A stretch of 64,000 nucleotides of DNA, from NCBI GenBank assembly GCA_035582835.1, contig JAYKAV010003044.1:986032-1050031 (forward strand), given 5' to 3'. Source of the stretch: Phoebastria nigripes (taxonomy: Eukaryota; Chordata; Aves; Procellariiformes; Diomedeidae). Made by a program: the position numbers and the translations under genes. Under the pieces are notes generated by a model. The model had not been told where the DNA came from. It saw only the letters and a program-made list of their open reading frames with translations, and did not search any database. Below are positions 37,765 through 49,200 of the stretch, in pieces. Positions within the stretch are counted from its first letter, which is position 1. Every line of letters starts with the position of its first letter.

Positions 37765-39210
37765 GGGAGACAATGTGAATCCCTTTGCGTATATTCTTGG
37801 AATTATTTGTAATTAGTTGTGCCCACAGAGCCCGCACGTGCCCCCTCTCTCCCCCTCGTCGCAATGGAGATGGCAACCCACCACGGTCCCTCCCCTTTGC
37901 CCGACTCGGTGTCGGGGGGCGGGGGGGATGCAGTGAGTGCCATTGTCCTCCTGGAGCTCCTCGTTCGTTCTGCATGCATTTGTTCTGTCTGCAGGTTTCA
38001 TCACGCAAAAAAAGAGCACAGGAAAGATTAAGCCCTAAATTAACCGAGACTAGAATTTGCATTGGGCCACATCACTCAAACTCCCATTTTGCTCAAGTGT
38101 GAATCTCTAGACGCCAGCAAAGCGGGTGTTAGTTATCCTCTCTGTGGTTTGCACTTCTCCATCAGTCTTACTACTGTGATAGTGGGTGAACCCTGCTGTA
38201 CTCACCACTTTTTACATTAATTTTTATTTTTACATCAGGTAAGAAACCCTTTCCAAAGACCCTGAATGCTAATGCATGTATGAAGAAGAGTGAATGGGAT
38301 TAGATCCATGTTTGTACAGATGGGGGAGTTCAGAAAAGACAAAAGGCACTGACTAATGTTTACAGTTTGCAAAATATTCAGCTTTTCTTGATCAAAGTCC
38401 TGATGGAGCCTGAATAAAGCAGCCTGGGCTTCAAAACATGAGGTTAGATATTTGGAGCTGTTTGTTGGCTCCATGTTAGGCAGGAGGGTTTGGACCTTGC
38501 ATCTTTCCTGAGGGTGGCCCGAGAAGATGAGTTGCGGGTTCAGAGACCGGCAGTTTACTTGCTTCGCCCTTGTGACTTGATTCCTGGCTCTTGCCTGGCT
38601 CGGAGTGATGTCAGGCTGGCCTCTTCGGAGTCCTGCTCTTTGAAGTATCTGCTAAACAAATAGCTGAGCAATAACATCAGCAGGATGCTTTGTGTGGAGA
38701 GGCAGAAAACTACCAGGACCCAGTGTTTGCTTCTAAGGTAGGAAATTTTTTGAAGAAAAAAATTTAATCTCGGCTACATCAGGACTTTCCAACCTAACCT
38801 CTATTCAGAAACAGAGGGATGTTATAGCTCAGGGAGAGCTTGCTGCTTTTCCTGCCCAGAATTGGTTAAAGTTACATTGATTCACTCTCAGTAGAAATAT
38901 GGGAGGTGGGGGATACCATTGCAGGAGCAAGGGGCAAAAAAAAGGAATTTCTTTCATGCCAGGGTGTTGATTGGTTGGCTGATGACTGGGATCTTAAAAC
39001 AAGTGAAAATGTTCTCCCACAACGCTGCAAAGAAATATAAGAGATTCTTGAAATGTTTGGCTGTCCAGAGCTTGGCATGCTTGTCAGACGCAATGACAAG
39101 CAGAGATGGTCACATGTGACATCTTCTGAGCTACAGGACCCTCCAGTTACTTCCCACTGTCTGCCATTTCCCACTGCCAGCAACGTCCGCCACAGGACGG
39201 GGTTAGGGTA

Positions 39211-39249
39211 TGTGTCCGTGTGTGTGCATGTGCGCGTGTGTGTGTGCAC
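39211..39249. repeat. (TG)n-rich microsatellite
   Basis: Imperfect TG/CG dinucleotide repeat about 39 bp long with interspersed CpG steps. Potential Z-DNA former; otherwise an ordinary intronic microsatellite. Confidence 0.85.
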
Positions 39250-42200
39250 GCTGCGGGCTCAGACCTAGCCCTGTACCTTACAGAATAACTCCTGGCTTGG
39301 TCTTATCCATGAAACAGGCAGGTGGGCAGTAGCAGCAGCAGTGTTTGGCTCTCCAGTGTGTTTTCACTTCTGAGCTAAAGGGATTATAGTTAGAAAGAAA
39401 ATCCTCCCTTGGATTTATTCAGTCCGGGGCTGCTTTGCTAATGCTAGCAGGAAAGGAGCCAATTAGCTCTTGTACCTCTCTGGGATCTGTCTGACAAGCT
39501 CACTTAATACTGGCACTGAGTCCCTGGATGGTACCAGCTCTCATCTTTATTTACGTGGTTTGAACTTGAGCTAGTGATCTAGAGTTGCAAGGAAATGTAT
39601 TTGATACGCTACTAATTCTCATATGATTTACTGGTATCAGTAATATACAGCTGACTTAGGTGCTTGTAGAGTGTTTCTGTTTTGTTGAATATGGGATGGT
39701 TATACTCATAACCATGAGCCTCTCAAGTACTTCTGTATTTCTAATTTTATCTATAGTGGAAGAACTGTCTGTAGAGCGGTTTGGGGACATTATTTACAGG
39801 AAACAAACAGGTTTTCTTTTTTACAACAATTTTTGAGGTATGGCAAATTCTAGGGGAGCTCAAGTTCTGTTTGAACAACATCTTCTTGAGGTTCCACTAC
39901 ACAATGTTACATGATAATGTTAGGGACTTGAAAGATGTGGAAGCCCCTTTTCTAGATCCATTGGCCACCATCAATTCAGGTTTAAGTTACGTCCCAGGGA
40001 AAGGAGCTCATTTTTGCAGTGGTACTAAGTCATCCTTCACCTTCAACTTTCTTGTTTTGCTGTAGGAGGTTTTGCAGAAAGCCAGGACCCTTGCACACAC
40101 TTTTGGAAGGGCTGGTATGCACAGGGTTCTGCCCTAGCGATAGGCGTGATGGAGAGAGCTCAGCCGAGGATGCAGTGGATAGAGCCCTTAGAAAGCATCA
40201 TAAACCAAACCTCTAAAATATGATTCTCACATACTGTTGTTTATTTTATCTTTCTAAGCGCCACTTCACATAGAGAAGCATGTCTGAACTTTTCATAGCC
40301 GCCTTAGGACAAGGGCATTAGCTCCAAAATTAAATGAAAATTAGCATTTTAGCTGGATTGGGTGTAATAAACCTAATTCAGCACACGGGGGTCTTTGTTC
40401 ATTTAATTACCGGCCAACATTTTCGTTATGCACACATAGAGGGGTTCAAAAATCTGTCTGGAATACATGTCAGCATGCAGCCCCTGACTGGTATGTGTTA
40501 AATTTCCTGCGCTGTTTGTTTATCTGACTCTTCATCAGCCAACGTTACAGCAGGGCACAAGGACAGAGCGCCCAAGCTGCTAATCCACGGATTCAAGATG
40601 TCATGGCTAAACAGATTGGAATTTGAAGTTCCTCTCAATGTAGACAGATAGATCCAGGTGGTGCCAAACTTCTCTCTNACCTCAGCTGAAAGGCTATCAG
40701 GAGACGAAAGTGGGGAGTGAACTCCCTAAACCGTAATCACCTGTTAGAGGGGTAGCCTTTGTTTTGGGCTAGCCTTTAACTGCAGGTGGTGAACCTTCCT
40801 CTTCCAGCTTCTGAGACCATTCGAGTAGATTACCTTGGGATTCATGCCAGACAAGCCTTAGCTTGATGAGGAGTTCAGGGAACCAGTACATACCAGCGCC
40901 ATAGGCCAATTAATCCAGGTGCCATTACAGAACACCATTCTATGGGAATTTTCCCCTCTTTAAATTCCCTTTGAAATGGATCGAGGAGGGCTCGGTAGCT
41001 CATTTGAAATAAGCCAACTCCTGACTGGAAGAGGGAGTTCAAACTCTGCAGCTGGAAAAACTAAAAGCTCTTAGCTTTTCCAGTTTGTACTCATTCCTGT
41101 TTCTTCCTCTAAGCTATTCCTGTGGTATCTTCTTTGGTTAACGTTGATGAATAAGATGAAAACCTTGCCCACAGTAGCCCCAGGTAGCTGAGGGTGGAAA
41201 GCTAACCCTAAACAGGTAGAATGTACCCCATGGAAGGGTGAAGCAGATAAAAGATGCTGAAGCAGGGATCGTTAAGTGCACAACCACCGCTCGCCCCTCC
41301 ATTGTGCAGAGATACACGAGCCAGCAGCTGCAAATCTTCTTGCACTGCTCATATTCCCAGGCAGCCGTGCGCCACGTGCTTTTTACACGCCACACGAGGT
41401 GATGGCTCGCGCTGTGCTGGCCCCCAAGGTCACAAACCCCGTGCCTCAGCCTGTTCCTCTCCGTTCCCCTTCAGTGTTTCACCTCTTGCATTTTTCTGGA
41501 CTGCTTTCATATTCTCCATTTGGCTATTTCCTTTTAACCATAGAATCCTTTTTAAAATGTCAGAAGAAACTTGATTCAGGGTTTGGGTAATTTTTGGATG
41601 AAGATTCAAGCACTCACATTTACCTAAGCTGGTTGACCTGTGTCTGTGCAGGGATGAATTAACTCCAGGACTTAACACACCATTGAACTGCGAAGTACCA
41701 CATCGTCAGCTGTAATTTGTTTGGGTTCTTAGGAGAATTTATTAATGCTAAGCCTGAATCTGAGTGAAATTCCATGAGAGTTACGGGTTCGGTCCAGCTC
41801 GGTCCCTGTTTAAAGAACCCCTCTGGATGTTAACGCTCTCCTAGCTAATTCCACAGGAAGCAGTAATGATTTGCTGCTGATTGTAATGTGTTACCATACT
41901 CAAACCAACTCTTAGTACTTAATCAGCTGAAGTAAATTAGGTGACAAGGAAGCTCGAGCTGGCTCAAACCTGGCCAAGCATAACTTATTACATAAGCAGG
42001 ATTCAGTTTATGTTCAAGCCTGATGTACTTCTGATACATGTGTTATACCACAGAGCCGTTCGGAAAAGTCTGAGCCTCTCATCATTGGTTTTTTTTTTTT
42101 TTTAGCAGTCTAAGAAAATATGAGATTGAACAAGTTTGTCACATAATTTGTTGAGCATCAGCGGCTGTGCTAGCGTTCTTTGTCAGGAGCTGCATATGCC

Positions 42201-44104
42201 TGGGTAGGAGGAATTTCCAGGTCATGGAGCCAGTGGAAAGGTCCCTTTGGTTGGTGCTTGTGGAGTCAGGGAGTCACTTGGAGAGCTGCGCTCGCTGTGA
42301 TTCATCTGCATTCCAGGCAAGGATAATTTAATATAGACAATGTCTTAATAACATTACTGAACTGAGGAAGTTGGTCTAAGCCATTTTTCGTAGCTCTGTG
42401 GCAACATTCATTTTTGCATGTCAACACTACTGGAAACATTTACAGGAAAAGTGTCAACACTAGCCATTGTAATGGCTTCAGTGTCGCTGCTCAGAGGGAG
42501 TATTCCCGAGGAGCTGAGCTGGGCCAGCAATGAAAATTCATAATGTTTGGCAATGTGTTATTTTTAAATGGGTGGTATTTGGTAGATCTAAAAGTGGCTT
42601 CTAGCAGGATGGCAGCATATGACTGCACGGTCAGAGGCGCGTTGCAAAGCAATGAAATGGGGCAGTCGGTTCATCATGGGACTTGGGGAGTGGCAGGCGT
42701 AATTTCTGGTGCCTCTCAGAAATACCCCTCCAGCATTTCCCCTCCTCCTGTCCCTCTTCTGCCTCGTGTCCTCTCTCCCCCAGTGCTGAGCATCTCCTCG
42801 GGGGACTCTGGTAGACCTACCAGGCAGCGAGAGGAAGGTGCGTGTTAAACAGCTGGTGGGCTGTGGCACATTAGCAGTTTGCACTGATTTTACTTCTGCA
42901 GACCGCTTCTAAAAATCCGCAGCATCTTTTAGAAAGGTTACATTTTTTTTCCACAAAGTAACTGACAAATTTTTGGGTTGGATATTTTTGTTAAACTCAA
43001 AATATTAATGAGAAGCATGTGGACTGTTGCAACGGGTGAATATTAAGATGAGCTGAAGTGGTCCATGAAATGTTAGGAAGCTGCTCTTGCTTGGAGCGAT
43101 CTGCGAAGGGGACTCGTGACTAGAGTCCACCTTCCTTTGGAAACCGCTGCAGCAATAGCCTTAAATTGTTATTTTCTTCCTGGATTCAGCTTCTCTCTGT
43201 GTTTCAAAATTTTTCATGGAATGCTATTCATTGCAGTCTAAACCACAAGTTTTAATTTGGAATTTTACTACAGCCAAATAATACTGCTAAATTGTCTCAA
43301 AGTAGCAGGCCCTGCTCTCCCCCAGCTCAACCCTGCAAGCACATTGTTTCAAAACATTCCAGAAAGTTAAATGAGGCTTTTGAGCTTGCCTCTGGAAAAT
43401 CCAATAAGCTATTCTTACTTCTTGTTTAATGAAAAAGGTAAAATAAAATTCTAGGCTCTGTCTTGCAGGAAATGGTAATACCATGGTTTTCTTTGGAGTA
43501 GCCACAGTGGCTGTTCCTCGTTTGAGCTTAAATTTGTTGATGAAGATTTCTTTTTTTAATAATTCTAAGAAAAGCCCAGTGAAGGTTTAAGGGGGAACTC
43601 TCTTTCAGATATCAGTAAAGGACTCGCAAGGCCCCTGCTTTTTTGTGGAGGAGCTGGATTTTACCAGCCTGTGCACGCATCCTCGTGCTTGGACCCGGAC
43701 TGGCCACTCGCACAAGTCACTAGCCAGGGAGAGCCCGCGCGTGGGAGATGAGGCTCAGTGCCTGGCAGCCCTCGCTCCTCTCACCCTCCGCCTCCCGCCG
43801 CAGCTGTGGCCGAGCTCCCTGGGGGCAAAGCGATGCAGGGGTGCTCTGGGGTGCTGTGGGAGAGCCTGGCCACCGATGACCGCTTGTGATCACTCGCCAG
43901 ATGTATTTTGGGCAAATATGCGGCTTTATTTTATGGTGAAGGTTCTGCTCAAGTTCCGGCTGCATCCCCAGCGGCCGTGCAGGTAGATGCCGCGGCAGGT
44001 CCTTCGCCTCTGGCGGGTCACGTCGTTCCACGCGTGTGCCGCGGGACAGCACCAGGCGCCCGCTGCTCTGCTGCACCGGGGTTGTGCTGCTGCAGAAGCC
44101 GTCT

Positions 44105-44124
44105 GTCCGTCCGTCCGTCCGTCC
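44105..44124. repeat. (GTCC)5 tetranucleotide repeat
   Basis: Five perfect GTCC units inside the CpG island, preceded by an imperfect GTCT. Such a tract close to a candidate promoter could vary in length between individuals. Confidence 0.95.
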
Positions 44125-44317
44125 CCGGTGCCCAGCTCCCCGGTGCCCAGCAGTGTCCGAGCCGCCTTCCAAGCCCGGGGTCGGGAAAGCCCGGGATCGG
44201 GAAAGCCCACGCCGCGCTCCCGCTCCCTCCCCTCCCCGAGGGCGGCGGTCGCCGAAGCCGAGCCCCGGCCCCGCCGCGCTGCCCGGGGCGGCTCCCGAGG
44301 GATGCGCCGTGTCGGGG

Positions 44318-44396
44318 GGGCAGGGGCCCGGCCGGGCGGGGGGGAGGGGGCAGGAGCCCGGCGGGGGGCACAGGGGCCCGGCGGGGGGCAGGGGCG
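44318..44396 (+). repeat. G-rich tandem repeat with G-quadruplex potential
   Basis: Repeats of a CAGGRGCCCGGCGGGGGG-like unit, three imperfect copies, giving many runs of three to seven Gs on the plus strand. This is the non-template strand if the downstream exon is transcribed. The sequence is consistent with G-quadruplex formation upstream of the presumed start site. This is inferred from base runs only. Confidence 0.75.
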
Positions 44397-44681
44397 CTCC
44401 CGGGCTTGGCTTTACCCCGCCGCCGGGGGCGGCGCGGGGCGGGACCGCCCCCCCGCAGGCAGAGCCGCTCGGCCGCGCCGCCCCGCGCAGCTCCGCGCAG
44501 CTCCGCGCATCACCGCCGCGCTCGCCGGGCTTCCCTTCGCTTTTGGGCTCGTTTGCGGTTTTTTTCCCCGGTTCCCGCAGCTCGGCACCATTTCGTCTCC
44601 AGCGTGCTGCGGGCCTCTGCGTTTTGTGGGGTTGTGGGTTTTTTGTTTGCCTCCTGCCTGGATGCCTGTTAGCTTTCCACC

Positions 44682-44847
44682 ATGGGACAGGAGCAGAGGC
44701 AGTTCTGGATGCTGCTGTGGTCCTTCGGGGTTTTGGGTGGCATCCCCGGTACCGCTGGCAACCACTACCACTACCTCTGGAGAAGCTGCTACCCCTGCTA
44801 CTTGGGGCGTGCGGGATACGGAGCTGGCCGCGCCGAGCTGAGGCCAG
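44682..44847 (+). CDS. MEGF6: Candidate alternative first coding exon of MEGF6 with its own signal peptide
   Basis: ATG at 44682 in the context TCCACCATGG, an ideal vertebrate start, with an in-frame TAG at 44670 just upstream. It encodes 55 residues plus one base and stops at a GTACGT donor from 44848, phase 1. It can therefore join the phase-1 exon at 55716 in frame, giving ...AELRP-DVDEC. The N-terminus MGQEQRQFWMLLWSFGVLGG has a short polar/basic start and a hydrophobic core, with a plausible signal-peptidase site near GTAG (residues 23-26). The mature segment begins about residue 27 and is rich in His, Tyr and Trp (NHYHYLWRSCYPCYLGRAGY) with a CYPC motif at 36-39. A secreted MEGF6 form without EMI, EGF1 and cbEGF1 would result. 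It is preceded immediately by a CpG island. I infer the link to MEGF6 from strand, phase and position; a transcript read is needed to prove it. The alternative is the first exon of an unrelated nested transcript. Confidence 0.72.
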
Positions 44848-45870
44848 GTACGTAGCCGGGCTTGGTGTCCTTGCAGGGGCTCTCTTCCTCGGCTGCAGGG
44901 CGAGCCCGAGGGGTTTTGCNGCTGCCGTGGAGGCAGATAACTGAGCTGGCAGGTGGGAGTCCCAGGCTGGCAGCGACTAAAGTCACACGCTGGTGACCTG
45001 GCTGAACATCTGCCCGTAATTGTATCATCACTTCGCATTGTTAGAGGCACAGTCTGCCTCTGGCAGATCTGTTATTCTGAAAAGTCGCTTCTGGCAGAGG
45101 GGGAAAGAAACTCTTGTTTCTTTCCATCAGTTGCTGTGCAGCTATGTGGCTTGGTTAAAGATAGCTACTGTGCAATATTCCTTTAAAAAAAAAACATACG
45201 CATTTTGTTAGGGTATGTTGATTAGTTTTTTTCCTCAGTTCCAAAGGATCTCACCCTGGTCCAGGGCAATAAATGAAATATGATACTCTCTTATCATGAA
45301 AAAAATCTGCCTTGCTCTCTGCGAGACTATCTGAGTTTGTCTGGGTTGCATGAGTATTGTATAGTGGAGTCTTGCAAAGGACAGAGCTCAGTATTACTCA
45401 GTGTCATTTTATGCACAAGGGGAATCCTCTGGCAGCAGGGACCGGAGCCGGGGGCTGGGGAGTATATGGGCTATAGCTGGTAGATGCAGTCAGAGGAGCC
45501 ACGTCTCGCGGGTTACTTCTCCGCACTGAAATGTTCAGACTTAACAGTGTCTGTTAGAAGCAAATTCCCAACAAATGCATCTCAAGCCTGTTGCTGCGTG
45601 GATAGTGCCTAGCCAGCCCAAGTTTCCCATCGAGCAGGTGGAGGGGATGGAGTCGCTCTGTACTCCCCTTGCACACGTGCAGTGCCTTCTGTCGATGGTA
45701 CCCCAGCATTTTATCCCTTCAGAAAGGCAGAAGCATTAACAGCCTGTGTCTGCTAATAGTAGATGGGGATTCCAGCATACCAGAAGGTAAACGATCAACT
45801 TCCGTGGTTCCATTTCCCCATCAGTAAGGAGCAAAATATGCAGTTCTTCCCTGTCGTCAATAGGTTTGCT

Positions 45871-45895
45871 TTTGTTTGTCTGTTTGTTTGTTTGT
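45871..45895. repeat. (TTTG)n microsatellite
   Basis: Six TTTG units with one CTG-type interruption. Ordinary intronic simple repeat. Confidence 0.9.
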
Positions 45896-46207
45896 CTTAT
45901 GAGACTGCACTTACTGCTGCACTGTGTCAGGCACTGCGAGGAGGCAATAAATACTTTTTTGCTGCTTTCCAGTATCTTTTGTTGAACATTTATGTGTACG
46001 GGCTTATATGTGATAGTAGATGGGGACGTTGAGCGAGGTGTAAGTGCTGTGAGTACACACACACCTGTTTCTTCCTCTTTGTGTGTTCAGCTGACTTAGC
46101 GGCAGATAAAGTTTGTGGTTGCCTGAAGATTTAGGAAATAATGGAGAATACGTGAAGTTCACTAAAGACTTTGGATGCTTGTGAGTAATGTAGACATCAA
46201 GGAATGC

Positions 46208-46228
46208 ATTATCTCATCATGAGATAAT
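46208..46228. repeat. Perfect 21-bp palindrome with two inverted GATA sites
   Basis: ATTATCTCAT, a single C, then ATGAGATAAT: two perfect 10-bp inverted arms. Each arm carries an AGATAA (WGATAR) core in opposite orientation. It lies about 1.4 kb downstream of the alternative exon. Palindromic GATA pairs are known to bind GATA zinc-finger factors with high affinity, so an intronic enhancer is conceivable. Confidence 0.8.
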
Positions 46229-49200
46229 CCTAATAAATAAATGCCCCAAGCAGTCGGTTATAAAAGTGATATCAGTATATTTGTGAGATGTGCCAGACCT
46301 TTGGAAATGGGGTGAGTTTCTTTTTTGTTTTTTATAGATCAGATGTTTGTCTCAAACTCAGATCACATTTGCTGTCTCCATCCAACTACGTTAGCTCATA
46401 CGACCTCTCCAAGACAAGCTCCTGAGATCCAGCTTTGTGTCTGGAATATAAACCTCCAGCCTTCCCTTCCCCATGCATAATTCACCTGATCCTGATTCTG
46501 CTTATCTCGGCTCCACAGATAGGTAGCTCCGTGCACGCTTGTGGCTTTATCCTGACTTTCGTGTGAGGTATCTTTCAGTCTGCAAGGCTGAGGTGTTTTT
46601 CTCATGTTCAGGAAGAATGTAATTTAAAGCTTCAAGCAGAAAAGCAAAGCACCTTCACCCAGACCTTTTGGCTATTCTTGCCAGTGCTCTGGACCTGGGG
46701 AAAAAAGTAACGTGTCTACTGAAAAGTGTGTGATCTCTAAGCCTCTTTTTCCAGGAGCCTGGTTTTTTTCATGTTCAGAAAAGGGGTGAATATCCAGACA
46801 TTTGCAAGCCAAAATCTGGCAAATAAGCTAAATACGTCTTTCCTCCAAGAAGTTATGTCTAATATTCTTACATAGTTTGCAAAGAAGTAGGTGCAGATTA
46901 CAAAATAAACCCAATCCAACCCACCACAGCTTTCAGGCCCACCCAAAAAAAAGACAAGAAAAAAAAAAATTCTTCTCCCTTTCCATCTCTGAAAACAAGT
47001 GAATTTTTGACATGTTGCAGCATGAAATACCTTTCCTCTGAATGGTACCTTTGACAGAACCAGCAGATGGAGGGGTGAAGGCTGACTCGGGTAAACACCC
47101 TGGTTCTCTCCTCTGGCAGGATGAGCCTTTTCTGTGCGAGTCGCTGACATGCACTAGCAGAGCACTGGGGTTTTGGCCTCGAATCTTCTGGCAGCGCTCG
47201 GAGCTGCTGTCTTTTCCCTGCACTGCCACAGGTGCTGTCTGGACCTCGCTCTGCGGGTGTTGATACGAGAAACACGGTAATTTTTCAGGGAACTTAATTT
47301 TTGGCTTTGAATGCAGTTAGGTCCTCAGGAGATGTGACCTGAGGCGAGGTGCTGGGGAAAGCTCCCTGAAGATGTGCCCCCCTGTTCTGCAGCCCTCCCC
47401 CCCAGCATGCAGGTAGATACCCCAGGGTATGCGGGAGCGGTCGGACGGTAGGAGCTGGATGGGGGGAAGCTGGCGTCACGCCGGCAGATGGCAAGCCAGA
47501 AGAGACAATCGTAGACGCGTTGCTCATCCGAAACTTGATATTACTGTGGGTTTGGTTGATGATTTTTCCTTCACTGCTTGAGCTTCTCTTCGACAGGTAG
47601 TAGCGGACGTTCTCTTGATCGTATGATTTTTACGGTACCGTGCACTGGTTTACTTGAGGTGCATTCTCATTTGCCAGTCCAGGCAGTGCACACTTCTATG
47701 CAGATGTGTTTCTTTAATCAGCCAGCTGCAAAAGCAAAGCAAGCACAACGAACTGTAATATATGCATTTCATCGGCAGTTTTATTGTATGAAGAGGTGTT
47801 TTGTGTAATAGTGGTGTACATTTCATTGAGGTCTTGAGTGCCTTAAAATGCATTCTGTGTACAAACAGTGCTCTGCTGGATCCTTGTGTTAGTGTAGAGT
47901 GGCTAATTGCAATGCTATGGATTATGTCCTTATACAGCTAACCTTTACAGGAGAGATCATTGTGCTCTGCTGGGGACTTGCATTAAATCCTCACAGTGAA
48001 GTAGAGCTGGTACCTTGATATTCTCTCTGTGATCCCCTAAAACATGTCAGAAAACAGCATAGAGCATAGCTGGTCGCTTTTGTTTGATTGTATGGTTTCC
48101 ATTAGCCTGTGAGCTCCTTCAGTAGCGACCTGCATTTCCATCAGTTGGTACCGTTGCCAGGTACGTGTCTGTGTTTACCTCTGTGCGGTTAGCTTCCAGA
48201 GCACGGCACAAGGACCAAGCCAACATGCCTCTGCGCAGGGACGTCTTCTAGTCAAAATGACATCCTGCACAGAGAAGTGGGGTAAAACAAAGCTACGAAA
48301 GAACGTTTGGGAGNCTGAGTGTAGCAGCAAGTCAAGAGCAGGCTGCCTGCTTGTTGTTACGTGCACCTCTGCTCCGCTCTGAGTAATACCTAATTATCAG
48401 CACCATCCAGAGACAGAAATGTGAGCACAAATGAGAGCTGGGCGACTCTCCCAGCTGCTGTGCTTGAAGGCAAAAAAAGGTGAGCTGAGGACAAAGCAAG
48501 TGACTGAGGCAAAACAGCACCCTGATACATTTTCACTTCATCAGATTATTGTAAAACCAATGCATCTGTTCCTGAAGTGCCTTTGGAAACTGCTGCTGTT
48601 GAGGATAGCACAGGGAGCGTGGGAAAGCTACGGGCATCTCCCGTCTGTCTAGGAGAGGCTGCAGCAGAAGGAATGCCAGCCCAAATAACTCTGTGGAGCT
48701 CTTTAAGAGCCTTCAAGGCTTTCCCAAATGCCTGTTTTACAACAAGATGAAAACTGAGGGTGTGGAGGCATTTTGACTGCCCAAAATGACCTTTCTTCTT
48801 TCCTCACGTGAGTCACTCAGATTCCAAGCCGAGACCAGCCTGAGGCAGGTACCGTTCTTCCTCGCCCTCATCCTGGAGGAGGGAAAGGCTTCTGAGTTAT
48901 CAGAGGGGGGATGAGGCATCATCCTCTCCCATGCCTTCCATGCACTGTTGGATCTTGCCCTTGCCGAGTCCTGTCTGCACGGTCTACAAGGGGACCGTGG
49001 AATAACAGGGCCTCCCATGTCTCCAGGTTATTTGTGCTAGGGGCTGTGCAATACATGCAAGAGACGAAGTAATGCATAGGGATTTTTCCTTCTAACACAT
49101 CCCGGCACCGTTCTGCTCCCTGAGTTTCTAATCTGTGTCTGTAGTGCAGGGCAGCAGTGGTAACGCTGTGCTCCTCTCCCCAGGAGCATTCGTCTTCGGC

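Larger units (their letters stand above)
36525..43959 (+). other. MEGF6: MEGF6 intron between cbEGF1 and cbEGF2, part before the CpG island
   Basis: Intronic sequence before the internal CpG island. It contains a strong polypyrimidine tract followed by AG at 37728-37764 that no coding exon follows, a TG-rich microsatellite at 39211-39249, a poly(T) run near 42090-42104 and several unremarkable open frames. No exon was found. Confidence 0.7.
43960..44640. promoter_or_regulatory. MEGF6: Intragenic CpG island, candidate internal MEGF6 promoter
   Basis: By far the densest CpG and G+C stretch in the window, standing abruptly out of AT-rich intron on both sides. It contains a GGCGGCGCGGGGCGGGAC block (about 44428-44445) with Sp1-type GC boxes, a G-rich tandem repeat (44330-44396), a (GTCC)5 tract (44105-44124) and a tandem CTCCGCGCAG pair (about 44490-44510). 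I see no TATA box, which fits a dispersed CpG-island promoter. A coding first exon with an ideal Kozak start follows 40 bp after the island. An acceptor-like tract with AG at 44579-44580 leaves open whether a non-coding first exon precedes a second exon starting at 44581. Direction is inferred from the plus-strand exon; divergent transcription is possible. Confidence 0.8.

Noticed and set aside
38778..38800. CTTTCCAACCTAACC stretch resembling a CR1 tail
   Set aside because: Match too short and the preceding sequence does not fit CR1; a repeat-library search would decide.
44036..44944. Long plus-strand frames (284 and 302 codons) across the CpG island
   Set aside because: Arg/Pro/Ala/Gly-rich translation of GC-rich DNA in frames other than the one with the Kozak start and signal peptide; they run through the predicted donor. 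Expected by chance in a CpG island.
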